The notes under the pieces: model-generated | What the model saw: only the letters and a program-made list of their open reading frames with translations | Told to the model about the DNA's origin: nothing | The model's database searches: none | In this document: positions 41,463-54,569 of the stretch, piece after piece | Layout of the letters: each line of letters starts with the position of its first letter | Position numbering within the stretch: the stretch's first letter is position 1 | Translations under genes and position numbers: made by a program | NCBI GenBank assembly: GCA_038501785.1 | Contig: JBAMJR010000069.1 | Coordinates: forward strand, 204,001 to 268,000 | Direction: 5' to 3' | From: Myoxocephalus aenaeus | Taxonomy: Eukaryota > Chordata > Actinopteri > Perciformes > Cottidae | DNA length: 64,000 nucleotides

Positions 41463-43232
41463 CTTATATATACGGGTGCATTTTAGTACAATCTTGTACT
41501 ATATTTGAGGATTTCCATTTCATGCTAATTTGTTATTTTAATGCAATTGCAGTTTTTCTTGGTTGGGTGGAGCTACGCTCTGAATTATGTGATTTCACAA
41601 AACCCAATGCAGAAATCAACAACATAATAATATAAGTGACATACTTCCCTTTAAACAACGGCAGTAACACAATGCACCTGGACTAAAGTAATATTAGGAA
41701 TGCAGGACTTATACTTGTATTCTTTTTACTTAAGTAAGAGAATACTTATTTTCTGCTGCTCTAAGTACCCCTCTGGCATCGGTTTAGACTCAGGGAATGT
41801 GTGTCAGTGTCTTTTCAAAATAAAAGTCTGTGCACACAAGTACATACATACTACAGTCTCTTTTCTGGAAAACGTCTAAGGATGGTTTACTTCATTTTTA
41901 GGGTTACTTTCCCTACAAAACTACTTGGTTAGGTTTAGGAAAATATTGTGGTTTGGGTTCAAATAAGTTTACCCTTGTTATGTAACTGGCTTTAGTAAAG
42001 TGAAGTTATGTAACATGTTGTCTTGGTTTCACACAGGACACCAACAGTGTTTATAGTCTCAAGTTGAGAAACGTTCCACTGTGACAACCTGCAGACAACC
42101 AAACTCGCTTGTTTAGATTCCCTTGTGAAATAGAAGCAAAGCTGAGCTGTTACTGCCAACTAAAAATATAAAAGTACTTCAAATGAATGTCGGAAAGGTC
42201 TATGGATCCAGTTAACGGCTTTGCTATTCAATATGATTTAACTTCAACGAGCTACAATGTGTGGAAATGACCAACTTTGCTTTAGTGGCCTGCTAGTTTG
42301 AGTCAGTGGGACTTCACTCGTGCAACAGGCTTCATCAGTGAAAGTGGAGGATTATCTGGACATTCACCTGGTCTGCTGCCTGAATCCCCAGCAGGAGCTC
42401 CAGCTCTTGTGACGTTCTTCTTCTTCCTCCAGAGGAGCAGCGGAGAGCAGCCAGGCGTCGCTCCACCCGGGCACGAACACGCCGTTCATCCTCGTCATCG
42501 CTGTGGTTTCACAGCTGGTTGGTGTTTCGTCCTCTGTGGCGTCTTCTGGTTCAAACTCAGCGCCGGACGTTTTCCATGAATCCTCCCAGTCTGAGAGCTC
42601 CTCCTATTGGACGATCACACACACATATTTAATATGTAGCATGTAACCTGACATGTATATCAGTGTTTATGTCTCAATATGGCCAACACAGTGAAAAGAG
42701 CAAAAGATCAATGATGTTGATCCCCACCTGCTCCTCTAGTTGCTCTACTTTGTCAGACTTGTTGCTGAGGTTTGGTTGGTATTCAGGCCAGATGCGATCC
42801 CAGTCCTTCTTCACCTGTCTGAAGGCAAAGTTCATGAACTTCCAAGTCCCGGCCCACACAGGAAGAGAAAACACGTCGATACAAGCTGTGCAAAGCAGTT
42901 GTCTTTCAAACAAAATCTCCCGCTGGACTTGTTTCTCCTCAGAGCGCTCCAGCTGTGCAGGACTCTTCACCTGGACGAGGGAACAAGAAGACACGAGATG
43001 GTAGACACGGTGTTCATTGGTCATGCTGCACCTATTGAACAGTTGTCTCTATTCTTATGATTTGGGAAAGATCATGGACGAATCAGCCGGAGACAGATGT
43101 GGAACGCTTGATTGACAGCTGGACGGGACAAATGAACCACCTGCTCAGCTGCCACAGGTTTTTGTTTCACGATTCTAACCTGGAAAAATGCGTTGAATGC
43201 ATTGTAAGGTATCGCATTATAAAAGTTGTCTG

Positions 43233-43267
<35 letters not shown>

Positions 43268-45627
43268 CTATATCTCCGGACAGCATGGACCATGGCCAAT
43301 ATTAGCTGACATGAAAGAACAAATACAACTTGCCCAATTAAAACCAATTCCTGAAGAGCTCTCTCCATCTTTCTCTCGTTGATCATCCAAGGCCGCTTGT
43401 TTAGTTTCTGGTTGCAACCTCTACTTTTTCTTCTTCTCTGTTTACTGGCGGTTACAGCGATACATAAAGAACAGCCTATACTGCCAACGTCTGACGGAAC
43501 CACGCAGACTAGTTGCTCCAACCTGGTGACTCCTTACCCGCCCATCTGGTCAGCTTGGCTCACCTTGACTCCTTGTTCAGGTACCGTTTCCTCTGCAGAA
43601 TAACCCCAATGTAGGCGGATTCTTAGCTAATTGTCATAGAGACGTCACATGATACTGCTGTGACATAATCTTTATTGTGACTCAAACGGGGCATTTTCTT
43701 GTTGGATCCTTTCGTCAGCGACCAAACAGAGGAACGTCTGACCACGGCTTGGACATTAAAAAAAAAGTGAAAAATTAATTGGGGCCGCTATTTACACTAC
43801 CGTTCAAAAGTTTGGGGTCACTTAGAAATGTCCTTATTTTTCAAAGAAAAGCACTGGTTTTTTCAATGAAGATAACATTAAATGAATCAGAAATACTCTA
43901 TACATTGTTAATTTGGTAAATGACTATTCTAGGTGGAAACGTCTGGTTTTTAATGAAATATCTACATAGGTGTATAGAGGCCCATTTCCAGCAACTATCA
44001 CTCAGTGTTCTAATGGTACATTGTGTTTGCTCTGATGGATGATTAGAAAACCCTCGTGCAATTATGTTAGCGCGGCTGAAAACAGTGATGCTAGTGAGAG
44101 AAGCTATAAAACTGGCCTTCCTTTGAGCTAGTTGAGTATCTGCAGCATCACATGTGTGGGTTCCATTATACTCTCAAAATGGCCAGAAAAAGAGAACTTT
44201 CATGTGAAACTCGCCAGTGTGTTCTTGTTCTTAGAAATGAAGGATATTCCATGCAGGAAATTGCAAAGAAACTAAAAATGTGTCTGGGTGACCCCAAACT
44301 TTTGAACTGTAGTGTAAAAATATTGGGTTTGTGCAGGATGTCCCGTGTTGTGAAAGTGACGAATCTAGTGATGATTTGCAGCAACAGTGGTCTGTAGTGT
44401 TTTAACTCCACTTTACAGTAAGCTGAGGTGGTACCAAAAAAAGAACAGGTACCATCCACAACTTCTGCGAATGGAAAATGAAATAGAACGTTTCAAGTCG
44501 TGGAAATGCAACATTAGTATTCCCTACACTGGTGTGGCTTACGATTTGCACCAAATAATGGATTTTAGTGTCTGTAAATAGGAAGTCATTCATTTGAGTC
44601 AGCCCTGGTACCTGTTTCCAGGAGTCACTCCATTCATCAGCAGGAGGCGCCCATCCGGCCTCTAATCCGTTCTCCTTTGGCTTGTACTCCCTGTTGTTAG
44701 TCAGCTCTATGGTCGTGAACCCTGGGATTTTGGTTTTTGTCTCTTTGGCCTTCAGGTAAAGATACTTTGGAGGCTTCAGGCTCATCCAGGAGTCTTTCCA
44801 GCACAGCCCAAACACATCCACTTCAACTTTACGTTTCGGCAGCCGAAGTTTGGGCGAAGCTGCTTTCTTGGGAGGAGGAGGAGGAGGAGCGGGCTCATGT
44901 TTAGGTTTGGGAGGAGGGGGGACGACTTTGAATTTGATTTTGGGCTTGTTTTTTTCTGCTTCATCTTCACCGCTGGTGAGCTTCTTGAAGTCTCCACCGG
45001 AAACGAGTGACCAGTGGTAATTCCACTTTGAGAAAGATCTGCGCATTCAAAAAACAAACACAAAAACATATGAAATCAACTCATGTCTTGTCATAATGAG
45101 ATAACACGTAGCTTTGGCAAGTACAAGTGCTGCTGCCAGTACGTTCATGTGTGAACCGTTCAGAAAAGCCAGCCAAGAGGCTTGTCGGTGCATCGCAGAG
45201 GCATTCCAGTTATTGAGCATGCCACATATCTGGACCTGTAGGAGCTACAGCCAATGAGAGCGTGAGACACGGGTTGAGGGGGAAATCTGAGGGAGGGGTC
45301 GCCTGCACCAATAGGAACACGCCTGAATGTGTTGCACTTGAAGCACAAACTAAAGTTGTTGTTTCACCTTTACTGTCTGGTAAGATTAATTATAAACGAT
45401 GCTAAATGTTCCTTTGCTGTCAAAACTGTCCAATAAAAAAACAGCACATATCCTCACATTTTGTGGGAACTTTTCTTCTTCCAGTCGGCCTCCTGTTTGC
45501 ACTGGTCTGCCACACTCGCAGCTTTCTGCTCCCATTGGTCTCTCAGCGGCCCGTTGCTGAAGGACCGCTTCGCCTCCTTTTTTGACAGCATCCTGTTCGC
45601 TATGAGACACACACAAGCAACACCCAT
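39255..45627 (-). CDS. Unrecognised paired-tryptophan, acidic-tail protein (5' end uncertain)
   Basis: Exons with compatible phases: 45458-45599 (or to an ATG at 45627), 44612-45038, 42728-42970, 42368-42603 and 39255-41310, giving roughly 1,030 residues. I do not recognise the family. Paired tryptophans separated by 2-5 residues recur in every exon: KWNYHW, CWKDSW, EWSDSWK, WAGTWK, DWDRIW, DWEDSWK, GWSDAW, EWTEAWR, SWKQSW, EWKAWRESW, EWTLSWK. A common form is W-x-D/E-S/A-W-K/R. Exon 2 also has a proline-rich segment (PAPPPPPPKK). The 684-codon last exon is mostly glutamate, aspartate and lysine with four long Glu runs, ending in poly-Glu and a stop at 39255. The 5' side of the first exon has both an in-frame ATG and a plausible acceptor (TCATAG), so a signal sequence or further upstream exons are possible. 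The paired-W motifs flanking the acidic tract make a real protein likely despite low complexity. Confidence 0.72.
41408..41460. repeat. (TA)n(CA)n microsatellite
   Basis: About eight TA units directly followed by about 18 CA units, in an intron of the paired-tryptophan gene. Confidence 0.95.
43231..43264. repeat. (AT)n microsatellite
   Basis: A run of about 16 AT units in an intron of the paired-tryptophan gene. Confidence 0.93.
43793..44315 (+). mobile_element. Internally deleted Tc1-like transposon
   Basis: Ends TACACTACCGTTCAAAAG and its counterpart CTTTTGAACTGTAGTGTA form terminal inverted repeats that continue through TTTGGGGTCAC. The terminal TA fits Tc1/mariner insertion. Length is 523 bp, against about 1.2-1.6 kb for full elements. 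It lies in an intron of the paired-tryptophan gene. Confidence 0.9.
44179..44280 (+). pseudogene. N-terminus of a Tc1-like transposase
   Basis: MARKRELSCETRQCVLVLRN followed by EGYSMQEIAKKLKM is the first helix-turn-helix of a Tc1-type transposase. Coding then jumps directly to the right terminal repeat, so the second DNA-binding helix and the whole catalytic domain are deleted. Confidence 0.85.
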
Positions 45628-46585
45628 CAGAAACAGCAACGGACGCGTCACTCATGGTGTTATGTTGCATTTCTACAGTCACTTCTCTCCGTCTCACCGG
45701 ACATCTGATACCCGACAGGTCATTTTACTACCAGCATCAACTCATTGAGACTTCAGTCATCTTCAGTAATCCATCACAGTGGTGCTGCCACTAACCATTG
45801 CTTTCATTAACGATTCATCTTTCAAATCATTTTCAATAGTAAGCAATGAAGCATATTAAAATTGTGCCACCACGTGATACAGCTCTCGCTGCAAGTCCAT
45901 TTCGCATTCATGCAGGCCGACAAAACAAGACGGATAGATGAATGTATTAATCCAGTGTTAGTCCAGTTCTCAGTGCAGTCAGTGTCTTGTTGAGGACCGA
46001 CTGGTCAAACTGTGACACAACACCACAGGCGTCACTCTATAATTAAACACAGGTCAGCAATACTTCAAGGAGCAATAACACCAAGAAAACACCACAGCAC
46101 CGAGTCTGTAAAGATGGGGCAATGTTTCTCTGTTGGGTTCAACATTTAAAAAAAAAGATGCAACGTGTGAGATCTGGGGAAATGCCCTAAACCAAAAGGG
46201 GGCAGCATTTCACCTCTACTACTGGGTCTATACCTTCTAAATGTACAGTGATCAGTTATATTTGTTTAAAAGACAAACCACTAACTAACAGGAGGATTCG
46301 CTAAATTCAACTAAACTGCCGAAACTCGCCCCCCGGGGATCCTTTTAAAATTCAAACTTTATATAAAACTGTAAATCATAGCTTGTTTTATGAAAAAAAG
46401 CCCAAACTGCTGTATTTGGATGTATTGAACACCATAAGTAATATACAAGTGAAATATTGTTTGGTACATACAAAAATTCAAATGTCACAGATGTGCCCCA
46501 ATGCAAATGTTGGAGTCCTCGCCTGAATGTTCTCTGTTCTAAACCCTCTCTAACTTTGTTCTGCTTCACTTAATCAAAATCAACC
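45628..46585. other. Upstream flank, no exon identified
   Basis: May contain upstream exons or the promoter of the paired-tryptophan gene. None could be supported. Confidence 0.35.
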
Positions 46586-46589
46586 TTTG

Positions 46590-46982
46590 CAGAGAGAATG
46601 TTCACATATTGAGCTATGATTTGGGTTAGAGAATGTTCACATATTGAGCTATGATTTGGGTTAGAGAATGTTCACATATTGTGTTATGATTTGGGTTAGA
46701 GAATGTTCACATATTGTGTTATGATTTGGGTTAGAGAATGTTCACATATTGAGCTATGATTTGGGTTAGAGAATGTTCACATATTGAGCTATGATTTGGG
46801 TTAGAGAATGTTCACATATTGTGTTATGATTTGGGTTAGAGAATGTTCACATATTGAGCTATGATTTGGGTTAGAGAATGTTCACATATTGTGTTATGAT
46901 TTGGGTTAGAGAATGTTCACATATTGAGCTATGATTTGGGTTAGAGAATGTTCACATATTGAGCTATGATTTGGGTTAGAGT
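46590..46982. repeat. 35-bp minisatellite
   Basis: Eleven or so units of AGAGAATGTTCACATATTGA plus GCTATGATTTGGGTT, alternating with a TTGTGTTATG variant. Confidence 0.95.
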
Positions 46983-48824
46983 TGGACCTTACAGCTGCAT
47001 CATTTCAAAGAAATAATCATCCTGAAAGTGATTTTTTTATAGGCGGACCTGAAACCTTTTCATTTTGTTCTGTGTCATCTTCATTTACTCTTAACCAGTA
47101 ACATATAGACTGATATTTACACATCTGAACAAAATCTCACATGTGTACCTTTTATTATAAACACCAAAAGTATTCAAATAGCCCTAGTAGTTGCAGAGAT
47201 ACACACTTTTTAGTTTGGGTATGACATTTTCGAGGAAAGGGCCTAAAAATAGGTGGGTTTACGTGATTGACATCCCCGAGGCGGCAGCTCTACCTCTTCG
47301 TCTTCTCATGTTGGTCTGACTGGACGTTCCAGTGACTCACTATCACCTCTAAGGTACAAGTCATATTACAGAAAGGATGGGTCCGGACTATCTGGTTAGG
47401 ATGCTCATTTCAGATATCTCTGCAACACAAGATGTCTTTGACATACCGTCAACACGGTAACCTCTTTACATTTTGTTCATGTTAGTTTTTTTAATGCTTT
47501 AAACTAAAACATTCTGGCCATTGCACCACTACATTATTACTTTCAAATCTACATTTCATAAAATGTTCTATATCAATTTCATTTAAACATACAACTTAAT
47601 GATTTGGTCAATATTTAGACAGAAAAAAGCAAACATGACTGTTGTGAAAATTATGTATTTGGTCGTTTGAGTTAAAATCTCTCGAAGTAAGGATGTCTTT
47701 GAACACACCAACAAATCACTTCCTACTCTCAAATGTATAAGCGTGCAAAGATAATGAAACACAGACTGCGGTGGATCATCCATCTAAAGTTTCAAATGTC
47801 AAATGAAGTGAAACCAATGGAAATCAATGTCCAAAATGATGGTGTTATAGAGAAGAAAATAGAGGTCAGTCTTAAGTCTGGAAGATGGACTCTGGGACTT
47901 AGCAGTGTCTGTGTTGGTAATGAGGAGGACTTATCCAAATAACTGTGACTCAAAGTTAGGAAGTGAGCTCATGCCTCAGGCCGCTGCGTGGGATAATGTT
48001 GAAGACATCCTGATGAAAACAGCTGAGACTCAAATAACGGTGACTTCAACATCTGAAGTGTTTCTTACACTATGGATTCAAGTGTAGTCTCTCCTCCTGG
48101 GATACACATACATGGTTGGATGGTGGATTTTCTCTGATCTTTTTAGGCGCTGGTTAGCAGCTTCACCTAAACTGTGCTAAGCTAGGCCAAACACACCCTG
48201 GACCTCTGTCTGTATCGGATGCACAGAGATCAAATTAATACCCATCTTCTTATCTGACTCTGGAAAAGTCAACCAAGTATTGTAACGTTCTATTCATTAA
48301 AGCAGTGGGGTTAATGCCCAGATTGTAGTGCTCTGTGTTTAGCTTAGCTTAGCAGAAAGACTTGTAGCATAGTCGCTCGGAGGGTTGACTGTCATTTAAA
48401 AAAAAAATGGACAGGGTTAGGACTTCAGCATTAAATACTTTTAAATGACAGAATTCAAGATGTCTTTTTAATCCCAAACATTCTCCTTCCTTGTCAAAAC
48501 ATGGCGCCTTCATTACCCACAATGCAACTTGACGATCGACTGTTGGGTCAGAGATTCAGATGTGTCATGTTAGCAGCAGCTAACGTAGCCTCGAGCCGCT
48601 GGCCGGTAGAAAGCAGAGATGTGGAGCAGACTACAGAGGTCTAGTAATCTCACTTTTCATTTTCAAACTTGCAGTCTTCTTGTTGGTCACATGACCCTCA
48701 GCTTGCACATTATAGAGCAGTTCCTTCACAAAGCTTAGCCTAGCCCTAGCTTAGCTCAAAGATTGCAAACAAACCTTCAAAAATGAAAAATTACTCCTCC
48801 CAACAGCACCACATTTATGTACAA

Positions 48825-48827
<3 letters not shown>
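46983..48827. other. Spacer, no gene recognised
   Basis: AT-rich DNA without supported exons. Several 60-70-codon frames lack splice or homology support. Confidence 0.5.

Positions 48828-48884
<57 letters not shown>
48828..48884. repeat. (TA)n microsatellite
   Basis: About 27 TA units, with a shorter TA run nearby at about 48917-48931. Confidence 0.95.
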
Positions 48885-48886
<2 letters not shown>

Positions 48887-48984
48887 ATTCAACACATTCA
48901 GAGAAATACATTCAGAGTATATATATATATAAAGTTCAATAGAATCAGAGAAATCTAAAAAACGATCCAGACTTACCCGATGTC

Positions 48985-49102
48985 TTTCTGTCTGTCTCTC
49001 AATGTCTATCTGTCTGTTTACATCCCCTGCTGTGACCAGTAACTGTCTGTCTGTCTGTCTGTCTGTCTGTCTGCCTGCTTGCCTGCCTGCCTGTCTGTCT
49101 AT
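48985..49102. repeat. (CTGT)n/(CTGC)n tetranucleotide tract
   Basis: Imperfect CTGT and TGCC repeats, purest at about 49044-49072. Confidence 0.85.
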
Positions 49103-50130
49103 CTGTCCTCAGTATGAGTGTAAACTGATTAAAGTGAACTGCAGTCTGCCCTGTGTATCTGCTGTGTGGTGACTTCTCTCCTTGCTATTTTTACATCATA
49201 CGTTAAAAGATCCAGAGCTCCAGCGCTAATTTTAGTGTCAGGGTGAGGCATAGGCAAACATGAGCAGCCTGGAAATACAGAGAAGCCACTAGAATTGGAT
49301 GAAAACACAGAAGTGAAATCAGTCTTTATTCAGCAGGTGCCACAACATCAACAAACATGTCAGCTGTAAGGCTGTCTGAGCCATTCTGCGTAACGAAACA
49401 CAGCAGTGACATATATACTGACAAGGGTCCAAGTCGGAGCTCCGCCTCCAGACAACCCTCCCCTGGCAATCAGCCAATCAGTGTGAAGATTGTGTAGCAG
49501 TCCTTGGTATAGAGTTGTGGTCATCCAGGGCTCCGACAGTAAAAGTTGTTCTCATAGATTTCTTTTGGTGACTGACAGTTGGAGGACTTTAAGGTTTGGA
49601 TTGACTTGAAATTCACCAAAGGGTCAGAGATCTTTGGACTTAACAACTGAAGGAGAAACTACAACTTCCAAGGTGCTTTTCAGTAAAAAGCATACAATGG
49701 GTGGTCCTCGCTCCTTCAAAGGTCCAATGAGACTTCACCCATAAGGTCTTTTGGTCCTCAAACAGGCCTCAATATGGCGTGATGACCTGCATCTCTAATT
49801 TACTGAAATACAACACACATCGGAGCGTCACATCACACCCTGTAGCGCACACTGCATGAGTCAGCCAGACAGAAATAGCTGGGAGGTATCAATCTGTGAA
49901 GCTTATGTGAAAATTGATGTTTCTGGAACATAGATGCATGATGGGAAATAGGACAGTGGTGTATCCTCACGAGCTGACGTGCATCGACCTGAGATGGTGT
50001 GTTTAGATACTGCCAGTGTGCAGCTTTGCATACAAAACAATGGGTTTGGATGTTTGATGTGCATCACACAAGGTGTCTAGTTTGCTAGACATTAAATGAA
50101 GAAGAAGAAACAATACAGACTCTGTCTATT
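49103..50130. other. Spacer, no gene recognised
   Basis: No exon, array or terminal repeat recognised. Confidence 0.45.
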
Positions 50131-50138
50131 CTATAGCA

Positions 50139-51320
50139 CAGTGATTGTCAACCACTGTGCCGCAGCACACCAGTGTGCCGTGAGAGATCGTCAGGTGTGC
50201 CGTGGGAAAATGTCAAATTTCACTGAATTGGTCCAAAAAAATATTATTTAGTTGCCGCAAATGATTTTCCATTGTTGAGCGTCTGAGCTGCAATATAGTG
50301 GCTGGCAGAGTAATATAGAACAGGTCTGCACCTTGTTCTGCTATTAAACAAACTAAACGGCCGTATGTTATTGATCTTATCTACACAGCATGTCATTTCT
50401 GGGTCGCGTTACAACTCTTCTCTGCTCTGTGTTGCGCACGGAGGAGTTCCACCTGATGCGCTGCACACAGGTGAGACACAGGAGAGAGAGAGACAGAGAG
50501 CAGAGAAAAATATGTTGCGTGCTTTTCACAATGGGATTTGCTGCTGAAGCTATCAGTATTTTAAGCTATGAGCGATCACTGTTAAAGCCTAACAGTTCAT
50601 GTATTTGCAGGTCAAGACAAACATCCTGCAGCCTGGAGCTCATCAATGACGTTTCTGACCTCTCATATCGAGAGGCTCTGGAAATATTCGTCCAAAAGCC
50701 CTAAAAACACCCTGCAGTGACAAAGCACTTTGTGGTCGTCATTAAAATAAATGAACAGCATGTTTCCTTTAAGTCAGTATTTATCAAACTGGGGTGGTAT
50801 TTATTACAGGTGGGGCGCAAGAGGAAATGCTGGTTTTAAATGTTCACCGTCCGCCGTTAATATGCTTGCGCATGCGCGACTCGCCGATTCTTGTCATTTC
50901 GCCAAAAGCAGATCTTTATGAGATCTCCGTGAGGTCGGCTTTCCTGCTGTTGTGTAATACTGATACAAGCTGATGCTCACACATCTGCACTCATTCTGTT
51001 TTGCAAAAAAATAGCTTATTGTTTTCCACAATAAGCTATTTAGTAGTAACTAAATATTAGTTATTTTTTGCATAACTTTATTTTCATTTTTCTAACAAAG
51101 TGATAATACTTTCTTTTTTTTTCCTTTCTGATGGATGGATCTGGTTTACTTGAAACACTGAATACTCTTCCATACCAGTAGGTAGTGCAATAATGACCTA
51201 CCATATATGCTGTATTATGCTACAATGTGACATTTTGTAACTTTTTGGGTTGTTGGTGTGCCGCGGGATTTTTTTATTGTAGAAAATGTGCCGCGGCTCA
51301 AAAAAGGTTGAAAAACACTG
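50139..51320. mobile_element. hAT element B, complete non-autonomous copy
   Basis: The left end CAGTGATTGTCAACC and the right end GGTTGAAAAACACTG are flanked by perfect 8-bp duplications CTATAGCA at 50131-50138 and 51321-51328. Subterminal GTGCCG repeats occur on both sides. The best open frame (50390-50704) has no transposase motifs that I recognise. Confidence 0.92.
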
Positions 51321-51328
51321 CTATAGCA

Positions 51329-52562
51329 AACCAAATTGCCCAAGATGTTTAATGCGCTCATAATACATCTCTATTTTCAGACGTCGTGAGAACCAATATG
51401 ACGCCGTTACCCCATAAATGTACACACATGAGGTCCAGCTGAAGTTGAGTAATACTTGTAAACAACTATGTCTTCACAGAAAGGATAAATAAAGCCACAA
51501 GTGCAGCATGACTCAGCCTAATACATGGATGTCATGTATGTCTTTGTTCTGGACAAAGTGGGCCAAATAAAAGCTAATGTGACTGAACGTTCTTGGTATA
51601 TAGAAAGGACCCCTTGGCGGTTCTAGTGCTAAAGCAGGTCACTCAGCTGCAGGAGACCCTTCACCTGTAACAGGATCCTCAGGTCACCCTGCTGCTGATG
51701 ACAGGAAACTGCAGGCCAGGAGGCTCTCAACCAGGCTTCACTACTATTTTTACAACAACAGCTCTGAGTTAATCAGCGAGGACACACTGTGGGACCATTT
51801 TCATATAATCAGGTATTTATACATCTAAAAAGATAGATTAAAATATTCAGATCACATACATTTTTTTGTTTGGGTTGCTTGCTGCCAGTAGCCATCGTTG
51901 TCAGCCTTAAAATCCTAATATAGTTTCAAATCGGGAGGAACTGCTGATTCTATTATTTAGTATCAATGATATTTCATATTTTAGGTTTTCACTTTGTTTT
52001 ATGACCAAATATCTGCAAAGATAATGACTTTCCCATCAGCCTGTACTTTGTGTAGTATTAATTAGCCAATGTCAGCATGATCAGATATTAAAATACAATT
52101 AACATGGTGATTATCATACACATATCATCACAATCACCCTTTTCAAATGTAATCGGCTGTAAAATACTCTCATGCCAATATTTTGCATCAAAACTATTTA
52201 TTCTGGCAGCGATGTGAATTTGCGACACCTTTTCAATGAAAGATTCAACAGATTTGCGCAGGCAGAGAACCAACTAGCAGGATCTACTGTCTGTCTGAGG
52301 TATCGTCTAAGCCACCTTTTCACTGAGGGCCACAAACAGAAAGATATACGAAAGTCTGGGCCGCTCACGAGAGGTGAAATATATCTCAAAATGAATCAAA
52401 TGAGCTGCTCAGTCAGGATGGTGCCTTCACAGCCCTGTAAACAAGGGGATGGCTATATTTAGGCTAGTTGTGTAAATAAGTTATTGGAGTTGTTAACAAA
52501 TCAACTAACCTGTGTCATAAAATGTTATCAGGTTGATTGCATGTATTACATAATTGGGCTTA
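51329..52562. other. Spacer, possible decayed hAT flank
   Basis: No gene. GAGGGCCACAAACAGAAAG near 52326 resembles hAT subterminal sequence, consistent with the transposase remnant that follows. Confidence 0.35.
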
Positions 52563-52985
52563 TTAACACAGGAATACTGTGTAATATATGTTTAACTCTA
52601 ATCTAATCTCAGACTCTTCCACTTCTTCTGTATCCATCATGAAGGGAGTCGAGAACAGCTGGATATATTTCTCAATGGCAGAAAATCTTGGAAGCACTGA
52701 CTGAATCCTGTCATGAGATGTGATGACAGACACATATCTCCCCATTTTAGCAGACAGGTTGACCTCTGCTCTGATTTCAGACAGCGCAGCGTTGACGTTG
52801 AGTTGTGTCTCAAAGAGACGAAGCTTCACACGGCATGCTTTCATGGGTGCGGGGTTGTGCTACCACCTGCTCTTTGCCTTGCAGGCTCTTGTTCAGTGTG
52901 TTGAGATGATGAGGAAGATCAACTAGAGGCCAGGTCTGCCAACCATAGAGGGTCACTCAGCTCATGAAGAGAACGTTGGGTTAAC
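52563..52985 (-). pseudogene. Decayed hAT transposase (ZBED5/FAM200-like)
   Basis: Across shifting minus-strand frames one can read DPLWLADLASLVDLPHHLNT, a LNKSLQGKEQ-like block, MKACRVKLRLFETQL, and RFSAIEKYIQLFSTPF. This order (W-L-x-D-L-A-F-L-x-D, L-N-x-x-L-Q-G-K, K-L-x-L-W/F-E) is that of hAT transposases related to the vertebrate ZBED5, FAM200 and SCAND3 proteins. Several frameshifts and stops interrupt it, so it is dead. Confidence 0.68.
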
Positions 52986-54332
52986 ATTGCTGTCACGACC
53001 CGGCTCTAGTGCCATGACAAGGCAAGAGGGAGAACCCCAAAAATCATAAAGCGCTGTCGACAGACAGACCGACCCGTCATAATTGCGAACAAAACATCTT
53101 TTGGTTTAGGCAACAGAAGCAGTTGGTTACGTAACATCAGTAGTAAAATATCTTCACTGACTTTAGGTTTCACACGGGACATGAACAGGAAAAAGGTAAA
53201 AGTCCTGTGTTTGCTTGACCCAACCATCCACCCCAACATCGTCCCGATGAAGACTGTGTTGCTCTATGTTCCTCCTCGTGATCGCACCAGTGATCAACCA
53301 TCGCTGTAGACCCCTTCTAACATATCTATGAGGCCGATAACCGCTAGCATTGTCATTGTGTGTATTGAAACCAAAGCACCGCTGTGCTAGAGTCCAACTG
53401 TCCGTCACATAACATCCTCTATGAGACAATGAGTCAGACTAGAGGTTCAGAAAATCTGCAGTCAGATTTACATTAGCGAAGGTAAATGATGTCCTGAGAG
53501 CTGAACTTGTGTAAAAACTGTCATGACTTTGTGTTGGTAGAGAGAAGTTTCCTATTCAAGTTTTCAATTAATTCAGTGTTGAGGTAGAGCAGCATCTAGT
53601 GGACATAAGAGGAACTGAACCCTCAGCTGGGGAGGAACCTGGTTTATTAGTGGCCAGTAGGAAAGAAAGAATTGCATTGTGTGAAACGTATGCAGTTGCG
53701 TTTACTTCTGAAGTCCTTCCTTCCCGTATCATTGATCTACTGTATAACTCTGTCATTGGTATTTATACCAACTCTCTGGCCCCTTCTCTCTCTCCATCGT
53801 CTTTATAATCCTCCTCTCTCCTAATCCCCTCACACCACTGTGTCTCCCTCTAACCTTTTTTCTTCCTGTCTCATATGTATTCACACTCACAGGCAGGCTT
53901 CTAGCTTTCAGTGTAACCAGATATGGATCAGACTTAGTCTCCATTCTCAGAGTGAAACCTGAACCCCTGCTGTCATCTGTAAATCTGTCAACACTGAACC
54001 AGCTGGTTCACCAAACGTAATCCTTCATCTGTAACTTAATATTTCGCATCACAAATTGTCTTAATGTTTATGTGCTTGTGTTCTCAGCTGCTCTGTGACG
54101 GCATGGTGAAATTTAACGTCAGAGTAAATAAACCACAGCCTGGTTTTGACCGAATATAGCTGAGAAAAACTGATAAAGCTGCCTGGAAATGATCAGAATC
54201 AGAGAACAGAGCTGATTGAAGCCGATGAATGTGTTTATTTGAAACTGACAGGAAGTAGGGTTAATTACTTGTGGAGGACATAAAAGGTTAACAGTGATGA
54301 TGATGATTGTTACGTGTCAGTGTTGTGTTCTC
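52986..54332. other. Spacer with an unnamed dispersed repeat
   Basis: Around 53090-53190 the sequence (GGTTTAGG, TTACGTAAC, GGTTTCACACGGGACA) resembles 41930-42050 (GGTTTAGG, TTATGTAAC, GGTTTCACACAGGACA). They are probably two copies of one dispersed element. No gene. Confidence 0.45.
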
Positions 54333-54569
54333 GGCCGTTTCTCAATCAGCGTTCTTCTCTGTACTTGTGTTCTCGTGGACTCGTGAAATGTCATCAGTCG
54401 CGGCCCAAGTACTGTTCCAATTCAAAAGTATGCTTCTCGCCAAGCACGGTGAAAATGCCCGGATGTGACTTGATCCTCCCATTTTACCGGGGATGCATCA
54501 GAGCAGACTTCAGCGTACTTCAGACAGCCAATATCCCAGAATGCATCTCGCACCTGAAACGGGGAATAA

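Noticed and set aside
45386..45697. Alternative 103-codon frame over the first exon of the paired-tryptophan gene, starting MRRREVTVEM
   Set aside because: It has no tryptophan motifs and does not join in phase to the next exon. The overlapping frame ending at the GTGAGG donor does.
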